From contig JAGGRA010000011.1 in the NCBI GenBank assembly GCA_018613035.1, positions 25,532-89,531 on the forward strand: DNA of 64,000 nt, read 5' to 3'. Positions 16,886 through 24,938 of the stretch are shown in pieces; the first letter of the stretch is position 1, and each line of letters begins with the position of its first letter. This DNA comes from Pseudomonas sp. ISL-84. GTDB taxonomy: Bacteria; Bacillota; Bacilli; Bacillales; Cytobacillaceae. Below the pieces are notes generated by a model that did no database searches, had not been told where the DNA came from, and saw only the letters and a list, made by a program, of their open reading frames with translations. A program made the translations under genes and the position numbers.

Positions 16886-17648
16886 ATTTGGATGTTCCAG
16901 GTATTTCGCAGCCCTCAGGACCGCATGCCAGTCCGCCTTTTAATTTGGCCTCTCTGGCTTTTTCTTGTGTTAATTGCTGTTGCTGCCATTCTATATCGAT
17001 TGTCGGCGAGAATTTCTCCGGATGGCGGATATACCAGCGCTGCTTGCGGATCAGGAAGTTGTCTGTATCTAAAAGCAAAGCTTCATCCAGTTCCTTTAAG
17101 GCAGCGTCTTTGTTGCCATTCTTCGCATATTCCATTCCAAGCTTGTATTTGGTTTGTGCAAGCTGCTGCTCTAGATCACTCGGTGCTGTGGAAGGATTGA
17201 AATACTGGTCTTCCAGCTCAACTTTTTCAGCTTCTTTGTGAATCAATTTTTTAACAGCCTCAACATGTTCTTCTTTGGACACCTGAAAGCCCTGCTTCAG
17301 CAGGCGAATGGTTCCATCCTTATCAATGAAGATGCCATTTGGTACGATTTTAAAACCAAACAAATTGGCCAATTTACTTTCCGTATCAATCAAGGTTGTA
17401 AAAGGCTTGCCCTTTGCAAAAGGTTTTACGACTTCCGGTCCCTGGATATCAACCGCTACAGATAAGAGCTCAAAATCCTCATCTTTATTTTCTTCATAAA
17501 ATTGCTGCCAGCCTGACAGCTGTTCCCTGCATCGTCACCAGGAAGACCACATGAAAATAAGTGTGTTTTTACTGAGATAATCCTGGATGGAAACTTGCTT
17601 TCCATCCAGGCTAACAAGCTCCACATTAGGCATTTTTTCTAATAGCAA
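16884..17648 (-). pseudogene. thioredoxin-fold/TPR-like protein interrupted by in-frame TGA at the redox motif
   Basis: One frame runs from TTG at 17648 (after AGGTGGGATAATA) to the stop at 16884, 254 codons, broken only by TGA at codon 38 (17535-17537). The upstream part reads MPNVELVSLDGKQVSIQDY...FMWSSW, the downstream part RCREQLSGWQQFYEEN, so the TGA replaces the first redox Cys (expected W-C-x-C or similar). The rest is an intact TlpA/ResA-like thioredoxin domain (FKIVPNGIFIDKDG) followed by a TPR-like helix pair and a C-terminal CGPEGCEIPG. It is either a nonsense pseudogene or a selenocysteine gene. A 6-bp hairpin with loop AGGCT begins 14 nt after the TGA. Confidence 0.7.
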
Positions 17649-17836
17649 TATTATCCCACCTTTGCCACTCAGTTTACTAATTAATTATGGGTGTAACAAA
17701 TATTTTGTATTTTAATTTAAAATATTTAGATAAATGTAAGACAGACCTACTGCTATTTTCTTAATTTACGGGTTTTACCAGTCTATTTCCAAAAGTTCAT
17801 GATCTAGTTGCCGAATTCACAAATGTTCCCGCTGAT

Positions 17837-17856
17837 TTAATCAAACGTTTGATTAA
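17837..17856. repeat. dispersed palindrome ATCAAACGTTTGAT, copy 1
   Basis: TTAATCAAACGTTTGATTAA, perfect and extendable by one base each side. It follows the U-run of the YfcC-family transporter terminator. Confidence 0.85.
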
Positions 17857-17861
17857 AATAA

Positions 17862-17883
17862 GGAGACGCCCTTTGGCATCTCC
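17862..17883 (-). terminator. rho-independent terminator of the YfcC-family gene
   Basis: On the minus strand GGAGATGCC and GGCGTCTCC pair around AAAG and are followed by TTATTTT. Confidence 0.75.
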
Positions 17884-17904
17884 CTTTCCCATTCAAAATA
17901 TCTG

Positions 17905-19326
17905 CTATTGTACTCCAGCCAATACAGCCACAACTAATGCTATGGAACCTATAATCAGCCATCCCATAATGAGTTTCCAGATGAACTTCACCCAGCGCTC
18001 ATATGGTATTCCGGCAACCGCCAAATACCCCATTAGAGCTGCAGAGGTTGGAATAATGGAGTTGGTAATTCCATCTCCATATTGGAAGGCCAGCACCGCG
18101 ATCTGGCGTTCGATCCCAAGCAGGTCGGCAAGCGGGGTCATGATTGGCATGGTTGTAGCGGCCTGCCCGCTTCCGGATGGAATGAAAAAGTTGATGACAA
18201 CCTGAACAAAGAACATCCCAATTACATTTAACGTATTTGGCAGGGCACTAATGACGGAAGCAAGACCATTGATCATCGTATCAATTATCACGCCATTTTC
18301 CATGACAACTAAAATGGCGCGGGCGAAACCAACGATAAGTGCACCAAATGCAACCAGCTTCATCCCATCAACAAAGGAGTCAAACAAACGGTTGATTCCA
18401 ATGCCGCCAACAAGACCAGAAGCAAAACCGATAATAATGAAAGATGCCGTCAGCTCGGTTAAATACCAGCCCCATTCAAAAACACCGTACATATTAAAAG
18501 CTAGTCCGCCTGCAATGATCAGGAGAACAAGGGCGTGGCGAAGGGAGAATTCTTGAAATTGGCCTTCAGGCGAATCCCTGCGCTTTTCTTTTTCCTTTAA
18601 TTCAATATCGTACATCACGCTTTTTTCCGGATTTTTCTTTACTTTGGACGCATATCTCATCACGTAAAATATGGCTAGTGAAAGAACAAAAATATAAATA
18701 GCGAACCGGAAGCCAATTCCGCTGAAAAGCGGTACTTCTGCAATGGACTGGGCGACCCCAACCGTAAACGGATTCATCATCCCGCCAATAAAACCACTGG
18801 CTGCTCCAATGCTGATCATGGCCGTCCCGGTGATGGCATCATACCCCATCGCCCTTGCGATCGCGATCCCAATTGGCACAAAGATAATGCTTTCTTCTGC
18901 CATTCCGGTTGTGGCTCCGGCAATTGAAAAAATAATCATCGTGATCGGAATGAGCAGCTTTTCCCGCTTCTCCAATTTCCTTACGGCCTTATGAATCCCG
19001 GCTTCAATTGTTCCGGTTTCACGAATAATCCCAAAGGCTCCGCCTACCAGGAAAATATAAAAAATAATGGTAGACCCTTTGGCCATCCCCTCTGGAATTG
19101 CCTTAAACAATTCAAAGAAACTAATCGGATTCGATTCAACGACCTGGTAGCTGTCTTGAACCACAATGGTTCTTCCATCCTGCTCCATTCTTTCAAATTG
19201 ACCTGCAGGTAAAATATAGGTAGCAATGGCAGCTAAAACTATAATGGCGAAAATGATGGCATACGTATGAGGAATTTTTCGTTTCTTTTCAGCCACAACC
19301 TCCTGGTGGGGCGATTCCACTTTCAT
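17905..19326 (-). CDS. YfcC-family membrane transporter
   Basis: A 473-residue integral membrane protein with about 11-12 helices, of the YfcC family (ion transporter superfamily that includes basic amino acid and C4-dicarboxylate carriers). Recognisable blocks are ILPAGQFER near the first helix, GMAEESIIFVPIGIAIARAMGYD and NFFIPSGSGQAATTMPIMTPLADLLG. The ATG follows AAGGAGGAACCGAG. It is 12 bp downstream of the enolase-superfamily gene, so it probably imports that enzyme's substrate, perhaps a peptide or N-acyl amino acid. Specificity is not visible. Confidence 0.85.
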   Translation of the reverse strand: MKVESPHQEVVAEKKRKIPHTYAIIFAIIVLAAIATYILPAGQFERMEQDGRTIVVQDSYQVVESNPISFFELFKAIPEGMAKGSTIIFYIFLVGGAFGIIRETGTIEAGIHKAVRKLEKREKLLIPITMIIFSIAGATTGMAEESIIFVPIGIAIARAMGYDAITGTAMISIGAASGFIGGMMNPFTVGVAQSIAEVPLFSGIGFRFAIYIFVLSLAIFYVMRYASKVKKNPEKSVMYDIELKEKEKRRDSPEGQFQEFSLRHALVLLIIAGGLAFNMYGVFEWGWYLTELTASFIIIGFASGLVGGIGINRLFDSFVDGMKLVAFGALIVGFARAILVVMENGVIIDTMINGLASVISALPNTLNVIGMFFVQVVINFFIPSGSGQAATTMPIMTPLADLLGIERQIAVLAFQYGDGITNSIIPTSAALMGYLAVAGIPYERWVKFIWKLIMGWLIIGSIALVVAVLAGVQ

Positions 19327-19338
19327 CTCGGTTCCTCC

Positions 19339-20454
19339 TTATCCTTTTTCAATCGAATCATATTGAATGGTTAGCTCTTTTAAAATATCCTCGTTAACCG
19401 TAACTCCAAGTCCAGGCTGATCACTTAAATGAACAAATGGAATCTCATATCTCAAGTCCCCAATGTCTTTGCTGAATAGCAGCGGTCCTGTAAGCTCCGT
19501 GCTGATGATATTTTTTCTCGAAATCGCCACATGATAGCCTGCCGCAGAACCGATTGAAGACTCTACCATCGAACCAATCTGGCATTCGATTCCAGCGTAT
19601 TCAGCTGCTTTGGCCATATGGACAGCCGGATAAATACCTCCGGATTTCATGAGCTTAATGTTAATTTTATCTGCAGCCCCATTCCGGATAATCTCCACTA
19701 AATCCTCCCCGGAATGAATGCTTTCATCAGCCATCAAAGGCGTGCTCGTTTTTTGCCTGATTTCGCCGAGGCCGTGAATATCCCCCATCCTAATCGGCTG
19801 TTCAAGCCAGGAGATATTGAGATTCTCCAGCAGTTTTATTGCCTGCAATGCTGTAGAGACATTTCTCCAGCCCTGGTTAACATCCACCCTAATGGGAACT
19901 TCCATGCCCACCTGCTCACGGACATGCGCAATCCGTTTGCAGTCTTCCAGATAATTTGTGCCTACTTTCAGTTTTAAGGACTGGTAGCCCTGCTCAATTG
20001 CCGCTTTAGCCTTTTTGGCCATCAAAGCTGGCTCTTCAATGCTCAGCACCTTTGGATAGGTAAGAGTGTCATGGTATTGGCCGCCGAGCAAGTTGTAGAC
20101 CGGCTCTTGCTTATATTTTCCCAAAAGGTCATAGCACGCAATGTCAACCGCTGCTTTGGCAGAAGGATTGGAGTTTATAAGCCCATTCATCTTATGATGA
20201 AGTTCTTCCATGTTGATAGGAGAAAATCCGATCATGGCAGGTAAAAGGGTATGCTTCAGCAAAGATATGGTGCTGTAAAAGGATTCCCCTGTCACATGTT
20301 CATCAGGAACCGCTTCTCCGTATCCTGTTAGCCCGTTATCTGCTTCAAGGCGAACGATCACCGATGGCATATAATCGAAACTGGCATAAGAGATAATAAA
20401 CGGCTCTTTTAGAGGCAGATGAATCCCAAAGATTTCGGCTTTTACTATTTTCAT
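19339..20454 (-). CDS. enolase-superfamily (mandelate racemase/muconate lactonizing type) enzyme
   Basis: A 371-residue enolase-superfamily protein of the MLE subgroup. The catalytic lysines are K161 and K163 (KLKVG), metal ligands D191, E218 and D243, and the opposing lysine K267, all intact. Known members racemise or epimerise dipeptides, N-acyl amino acids or betaines, or lactonise muconate. The Asp-x-Asp typical of dipeptide epimerases near the C-terminus is not obvious (here STELTGPLL), so I keep the broad call. It is co-transcribed with the YfcC transporter and preceded by a promoter with a repeated operator-like sequence. Confidence 0.85.
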   Translation of the reverse strand: MKIVKAEIFGIHLPLKEPFIISYASFDYMPSVIVRLEADNGLTGYGEAVPDEHVTGESFYSTISLLKHTLLPAMIGFSPINMEELHHKMNGLINSNPSAKAAVDIACYDLLGKYKQEPVYNLLGGQYHDTLTYPKVLSIEEPALMAKKAKAAIEQGYQSLKLKVGTNYLEDCKRIAHVREQVGMEVPIRVDVNQGWRNVSTALQAIKLLENLNISWLEQPIRMGDIHGLGEIRQKTSTPLMADESIHSGEDLVEIIRNGAADKINIKLMKSGGIYPAVHMAKAAEYAGIECQIGSMVESSIGSAAGYHVAISRKNIISTELTGPLLFSKDIGDLRYEIPFVHLSDQPGLGVTVNEDILKELTIQYDSIEKG

Positions 20455-20482
20455 AAAATCAGTCCTTACATAGAATTTAAGT

Positions 20483-20502
20483 TGTCGTTAAGGTGTCGTT
20501 AA
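20483..20502. promoter_or_regulatory. direct-repeat operator candidate
   Basis: TGTCGTTAA occurs twice, 11 bp apart start to start, between the -10 element and the start of the enolase-superfamily gene. One helical turn of spacing suggests a dimeric regulator on one face of the DNA, probably the adjacent HTH protein. Confidence 0.55.
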
Positions 20503-20515
20503 TTGGTTATGTTTT

Positions 20516-20545
20516 ATAATATACTGAAAATTCAGCAACGGTCAA
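20516..20545 (-). promoter_or_regulatory. sigma-A-like promoter
   Basis: The minus strand has TTGACC, an 18-bp spacer and TATTAT, placed about 60 bp upstream of the enolase-superfamily gene. Confidence 0.55.
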
Positions 20546-20553
20546 GAGGCATT

Positions 20554-21840
20554 TTAAGCCTCTCTCAACCCTTTTAACATGGTGCCTGCTTGATAGAGCG
20601 AACGCGGACGCCCCTGATCATAAGGCTGCTCCTCTCCTGATACCTGCAGTAATTCCTGATCCAGAAGCTTTTTAACCATTCTTTCTGCTGACCTTCTGCT
20701 GATGCTGAAATAATCGGCAAGCTCCTGTGCTGAAAATGGCCTAAAATCATTTACCTGCAGAAAGTTAATAAACCTGGAAATGTTTTTGCTGCTCATTTTC
20801 AACTCGGCACTTAACTTCTTCACTGCCGGGTCTTCATTTTTCAGAGAATATTGCTCTTCATTGCGGAATAAAGGACCTGTCAGGTTTTTCTCCTCATCCA
20901 CTATATAGACGGCATGTTCATCAGGTTTTTTCTCTGCAAAGTTCAATGCGGTAATAGCATGAGTTTCCGCTTCTTTTACCGTGTATCCAAACCCAATTCC
21001 AACCGCTGTTTTTTCAAATTCGTTTCGAATGCCGGTTAATAAACCATCGAGCTTTTGATTCATGATCAGCGTCTGCAGCACTCCGCGATTCGAAAGAACC
21101 AGCTGCAAGCCTGAATCACTTGAAGTCATCTTCGCTTGCAGAGCCTTTGCAAACTGTTCAATTTGGTGCATTCTATTGCTTTTAAAACAAATGGCTGCAA
21201 CCTGCGAATTCTTGGATTGATTCAGCTCAGTAAGGGTCGCGGCCTTCTCCAGGCCTTCCTTTAACGTAGGAACCGACTGAATCATAAACATGGAGGGAAT
21301 CCCTTTCTCCTGAAGCTGATCATATACAGCATGAATACTCGTTAGGGCAAAAGCTGTTTTCCCTTGCTCGTATAAGGCAGAATGAAATTCCACGAATTCA
21401 TCGATTGATATTTCCCTTTCCTCCTGAAAATCGTATATCCACGGGTACTCCTTCACATGGCTAACACGCTCTGTAATCCCTGTTTCATTCAAGACTCCTT
21501 CAAGAAATCTTCTCCCCGGCAAATCAATCGATACCTCACCAAGCTTAAAAGAATGGTGGTAATGAATAGACAGCAGTGATAACGCTACCATATTTTCGTT
21601 AAAAGAAAGATAACTGGACCCGATCGGATAACGATCCAACAGCTTCTTGGCATGGTGATAAGGAATGATACCTGAAAACAGCAAAAAATGGCATTCCTTT
21701 ACCGCCCGCTTAATCAGTGCGTTTAACTCCTTCGGGGTAGCGTATGTATAGGAAATCAATTTATATGCAGGATAATGATCATAAAACTGGTTGATCTCAT
21801 CGATAAACTGCTGCGAACCAACAACACCAATGGCTAACAA
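20554..21840 (-). CDS. transcriptional regulator with C-terminal winged helix-turn-helix
   Basis: A 428-residue soluble protein. The N-terminal half resembles a ligand-sensing alpha/beta domain. A middle segment (GFGYTVKEAETHAITALNFAEKK) resembles a degenerate cyclase-like fold seen in regulators that sense small molecules. The C-terminal part (FSAQELADYFSISRRSAERMVKKLLDQELL) is a clear winged HTH. The TTG start follows GGTGAGTTCAT. It lies 100 bp upstream of the enolase-superfamily/YfcC operon and probably binds the direct repeats there. I cannot assign a named family. Confidence 0.75.
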   Translation of the reverse strand: MLAIGVVGSQQFIDEINQFYDHYPAYKLISYTYATPKELNALIKRAVKECHFLLFSGIIPYHHAKKLLDRYPIGSSYLSFNENMVALSLLSIHYHHSFKLGEVSIDLPGRRFLEGVLNETGITERVSHVKEYPWIYDFQEEREISIDEFVEFHSALYEQGKTAFALTSIHAVYDQLQEKGIPSMFMIQSVPTLKEGLEKAATLTELNQSKNSQVAAICFKSNRMHQIEQFAKALQAKMTSSDSGLQLVLSNRGVLQTLIMNQKLDGLLTGIRNEFEKTAVGIGFGYTVKEAETHAITALNFAEKKPDEHAVYIVDEEKNLTGPLFRNEEQYSLKNEDPAVKKLSAELKMSSKNISRFINFLQVNDFRPFSAQELADYFSISRRSAERMVKKLLDQELLQVSGEEQPYDQGRPRSLYQAGTMLKGLREA

Positions 21841-21933
21841 ATGAACTCACCTTCTTTGGCAAAACTCTAATTTCGTTTATATAGAATACTATCATAATAA
21901 CTGCAAGGGCAAACAGAGTTTTGTAATGAGACC

Positions 21934-21957
21934 TTTCAATCAAACGTTTGATTGAAA
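21934..21957. repeat. dispersed palindrome ATCAAACGTTTGAT, copy 2
   Basis: The core with four more matched bases on each side (TTTCA...TGAAA) forms a perfect 24-bp palindrome. It lies between the amidohydrolase 3' end and the regulator 5' end. Confidence 0.9.
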
Positions 21958-21967
21958 ATCTTTATTC

Positions 21968-22003
21968 GACAAAATTCGGGTGGTACCTGGTACCACCCGA
22001 ATT
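21968..22003 (-). repeat. GGTACC-centred stop-codon repeat, copy 3 (terminator-like)
   Basis: The most complete copy. ATTCGGGTGGTACC pairs with GGTACCACCCGAAT around one or two bases and is followed by TTTTGTC on the minus strand. It begins 4 bp after the amidohydrolase stop and probably serves as its terminator. Confidence 0.82.
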
Positions 22004-22006
22004 TCA

Positions 22007-23296
22007 TTAATCTTCCATCAAGCCCTCAACAAAATCCTTCAGCACATGCACGCCGTAAACGCAGTCATTTAATGACGTCCATTCCCGCGGGTTATGGCTG
22101 ATGCCATCCTTGCTGCGGACAAACAGCATGGCGGCCGGGATTTCAGTTCCGACGATCATCGTGTCATGGCCGGCGCCGCTTGGGATGTAAACTGGTTTTA
22201 TATCGAACTTCGTTAGAGAATCTGCTATTTTTGTCAGCAATTTTTCTTCAATGGGCAGCGGCATTATTTTTGCATTCAGGTTCATCTGTACTTCCATATT
22301 TCTTTCTTCAGCTATTTTACGTGCTTCGTTAGTGATTATGTCAAGCAGCCGGTCACGGGTATCTTCAAAAATATCCCGGATATCCACAATGAGTTTTACT
22401 TCCTGGGCGATGACATTAAAGCCATTTGGATGTACGTTCAGCTTTCCAACAGTGGCAACGGCTGTATCGCTGACCTGCTTTGGAAACTTCTCGATCGCAG
22501 CTACAAACAATGCGGCGGTCACCAGCGGATCTTTGCGTCCAGCCATTGGCGTATTTCCTGCGTGTCCGGCTTCCCCCGTAAAAGTAACCTCCAGCGAGGC
22601 TGGGCCTGCAATGCCTTTGACCACTCCAACAGGCTGATCTTCTCTTTCCAGCACCTTTCCCTGTTCAATATGAACTTCCACAAAGGTTTCAATTTCACGC
22701 CTGCTGTTCCCGGCCTTTAAGCATTCCTCAGCACTGCTTCCATATTCGGATAGCACCTCTCTAAACGACTTGCCTTTTTCATCCCGCAGACTATCCATTT
22801 CCTCCGGCTTCATTTGCCCCATAAAAGCCCGGCTGCCTGTTAAGCTGCTTTTGAATCTCGAACCCTCTTCATCTGAAAAAATAACAACCTCATAAGGCTT
22901 TTCCGGTAGGTATCCTGTTTCCTTCCACGCTTCCACTACCTCCAAAGCAGACAGGACGCCGAGGGGCCCATCAAAGTGCCCTCCGTTCGGAACGCTATCA
23001 ACATGGGAACCTGAAACAATCGCTGGCCCTTCCGATTTTCCAGCCAATCTGCCAAATACATTTCCCGCTCCATCTGTTGTTACACTTAGTCCTGCACTTT
23101 TCATCCAGCCAATGATTAATTCCTTTGCTTGTTTCTCTTCCGCTGAGTAGCCGGGGCGTGTCACGCCGCCGCTTTCCATAAGACCTATTTTTGAAAGCTC
23201 ATCAAGTCTTTTAGCTAATCTCTCGCCGTTAACACCTGAATGAGTGAGTTCATCATTATAATCTTTTACAAGCTGTTCAAATAATTTTCTTTCCAT
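22007..23296 (-). CDS. M20-family Zn-dependent amidohydrolase (N-carbamoyl-L-amino-acid hydrolase/allantoate amidohydrolase type)
   Basis: A 429-residue metallo-amidase of the hydantoinase/carbamoylase branch of M20. Metal-binding blocks are GSHVDSVPNGGHFDGPLG, FSDEEGSRF and VEVHIEQG, and GAGHDTMIVG is near the C-terminus. Such enzymes hydrolyse N-carbamoyl amino acids, ureidoglycine or allantoate and release ammonia and CO2. No other purine or hydantoin genes flank it. A nearby membrane pair and reductase on the same strand suggest a substrate import and degradation set. Substrate unassigned. Confidence 0.88.
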   Translation of the reverse strand: MERKLFEQLVKDYNDELTHSGVNGERLAKRLDELSKIGLMESGGVTRPGYSAEEKQAKELIIGWMKSAGLSVTTDGAGNVFGRLAGKSEGPAIVSGSHVDSVPNGGHFDGPLGVLSALEVVEAWKETGYLPEKPYEVVIFSDEEGSRFKSSLTGSRAFMGQMKPEEMDSLRDEKGKSFREVLSEYGSSAEECLKAGNSRREIETFVEVHIEQGKVLEREDQPVGVVKGIAGPASLEVTFTGEAGHAGNTPMAGRKDPLVTAALFVAAIEKFPKQVSDTAVATVGKLNVHPNGFNVIAQEVKLIVDIRDIFEDTRDRLLDIITNEARKIAEERNMEVQMNLNAKIMPLPIEEKLLTKIADSLTKFDIKPVYIPSGAGHDTMIVGTEIPAAMLFVRSKDGISHNPREWTSLNDCVYGVHVLKDFVEGLMED

Positions 23297-23383
23297 TGCT
23301 GCTTCACACTCTTTCCTTTTTATTTAGATTGCTTTGAATCCTATTAACACTGTGAAATGCTAGAATGTTGATATGGCGCAAAG

Positions 23384-23504
23384 TGACCGATATATCGGAG
23401 AACTGACTGATAAAAATGAAATCTGACCGATATATCGGAAAAGTGACGGATAAAACTCAAATCTGACTGATAAACATCGCAAAGTGACCGCTATCTTCCG
23501 CAAC
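23384..23504. repeat. 20-bp degenerate tandem repeat, six units
   Basis: Units start at 23384, 23404, 23424, 23444, 23464 and 23485. Each begins TGACYGATA or a close variant, and units 1 and 3 contain the palindrome CCGATATATCGG. It fills the 340-bp gap between the amidohydrolase start and the DUF3100-associated membrane gene. No gene is visible in the gap. Confidence 0.8.
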
Positions 23505-23604
23505 AGGCACAACAAAGACGCTGAACCCCTCGTTCAAGCAGACTATTTTATAAAAAACTCCTGAACCAAGCTAAATTCTTCTCGAAAACAGCTTTTTTAA
23601 CAAG

Positions 23605-23633
23605 AAAAGCCCAGCAGATAATACCTGCCAGGC
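23605..23633 (-). terminator. rho-independent terminator of the membrane-pair operon
   Basis: On the minus strand GCCTGGCAG pairs (with G-U pairs) to CTGCTGGGC and is followed by TTTTC. Confidence 0.7.
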
Positions 23634-23639
23634 TGCAAA

Positions 23640-24092
23640 TTAAATAATCCCCTGCATGCGTAAGATAATTTCAGCTATCACCGCAGATCCAATGAAGGTT
23701 CCGAAGAACACAAAGATTGCGACAATGACGCTTCTCCAGCCCAGCTTGGAAAAGTCAGCCCAGTTCTTTCCGATTGAGATCCCTGCATAGGCAAGGATTG
23801 GCGTAGCCAAAGCTAATATATTGATTTCACTTGTCCATCTAACCACGTATTCTGAACCTGGAAATCCCGGAATTGAAATAATAATACCAATGATACCAAT
23901 ATATCCGACACTTGGAATATTGCCAGGAACAACTTTTTCGAGTACAAGACCCAATACGCTGATCAGGATTAAAACAAGCATGCCTGGAATCGCAGCAGTT
24001 GGGAGCACATCATATCCAACCCAGTTACCGACAATCGCGGACAGCCCGAACACTGTTAAAATCAAAAACCACTCAATGACATTTTTAAACAT
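23640..24092 (-). CDS. small integral membrane protein, partner of the DUF3100 protein
   Basis: A 150-residue protein with four to five predicted helices. Its start overlaps the end of the DUF3100 gene by 8 bp, a sign of translational coupling. It contains a charged break (WTSEIN) and a C-terminal helix with an FFGTFIGSAVIAE motif. The pair resembles a two-subunit secondary transporter, but I do not recognise this subunit's family. It is the last gene of the operon, with a terminator right after it. Confidence 0.75.
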   Translation of the reverse strand: MFKNVIEWFLILTVFGLSAIVGNWVGYDVLPTAAIPGMLVLILISVLGLVLEKVVPGNIPSVGYIGIIGIIISIPGFPGSEYVVRWTSEINILALATPILAYAGISIGKNWADFSKLGWRSVIVAIFVFFGTFIGSAVIAEIILRMQGII

Positions 24093-24912
24093 TCATGTCT
24101 CCCCCTTTGCCAGCACCCGCTGCCTTTTTCTCTTTGCGCCTCATCATGATGGAATATAATTTTTCCGTTAACGGGAGACCAATAAAGATACTTACATAAA
24201 GGCCGGTGGAGAGAGAAATCAAGTTACTTGCGCCAGCAAAGGCAACAATCTGGCTTTCAAGCTCAGGAAACGCCCCGATCAGCGAACCGCTCGCAGCAGC
24301 CATCATACTTCCGCTTCCAACTCCTGAAGCCATCGCAAAAGAAAGTGGATGTAATGGCGTAATAGTAGCTAAGAATCCTGAGATTAACCCAAGGAAAACC
24401 GCTCCAAAAACAGTTCCAAAGATATAAATGGCCATTACGCCTCTTCCTTCAGGCGAATCAAAGCCAAATTTATTCATGATCAAACCAACATTCGGCTCCC
24501 GGGCGACTGAGTGGGTCATGCCGATACTTTCCCTTTTGAACCCTAGCAGAATAGCAATAGGAAGCGCAAAGAAAATAGTACCAAGGTTACCAAGCTCCTG
24601 AAGCAATAAAGCGGGTCCTGCTGCGATCAATGCCTCGATCTGCGGGCCGATGGTAACCCCAATCTTGGCAATTAAAAGGGTAACTCCCAGAATGATTAAA
24701 GGTTCTGCATTTTTTGCCTGCTTTTCTTTAATAAGCGGAGTAAAATATAAACCCAAACCTAAGAAAAAGGCATAAAGCATAGGCAGCAGCAGCACGACAC
24801 CGCTGCCGACTTTAAAGCTGAATTGCCCAATTGCTTCCGTAATTCCTACAAGAATAAAAGCAATAAGGTGCAAGCGCCAATCTTTTAAAATTTCTGTCTT
24901 TTCATTTTTCAT
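24085..24912 (-). CDS. DUF3100 family membrane protein
   Basis: A 275-residue polytopic membrane protein with about eight helices, matching what I know of DUF3100. Notable are the conserved MTHSVAREPNVGLIMNKFGFDSPEGRG loop and the glycine-serine-rich MASGVGSGSMMAAASG. The Lys-Gly-rich tail is presumably cytoplasmic. It sits between a GarR/MmsB-type reductase and a second, overlapping membrane gene, so an uptake role for the substrate of this operon is likely. No function is established for the family as far as I know. Confidence 0.78.
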   Translation of the reverse strand: MKNEKTEILKDWRLHLIAFILVGITEAIGQFSFKVGSGVVLLLPMLYAFFLGLGLYFTPLIKEKQAKNAEPLIILGVTLLIAKIGVTIGPQIEALIAAGPALLLQELGNLGTIFFALPIAILLGFKRESIGMTHSVAREPNVGLIMNKFGFDSPEGRGVMAIYIFGTVFGAVFLGLISGFLATITPLHPLSFAMASGVGSGSMMAAASGSLIGAFPELESQIVAFAGASNLISLSTGLYVSIFIGLPLTEKLYSIMMRRKEKKAAGAGKGGDMNV

Positions 24913-24938
24913 AATTTCCCCCCTAGATTAAAAGATTA

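Noticed and set aside
17535..17537. Simple frameshift as explanation of the thioredoxin-like break
   Set aside because: The frame is the same on both sides of the TGA, so a nonsense change or recoding is needed, not an indel.
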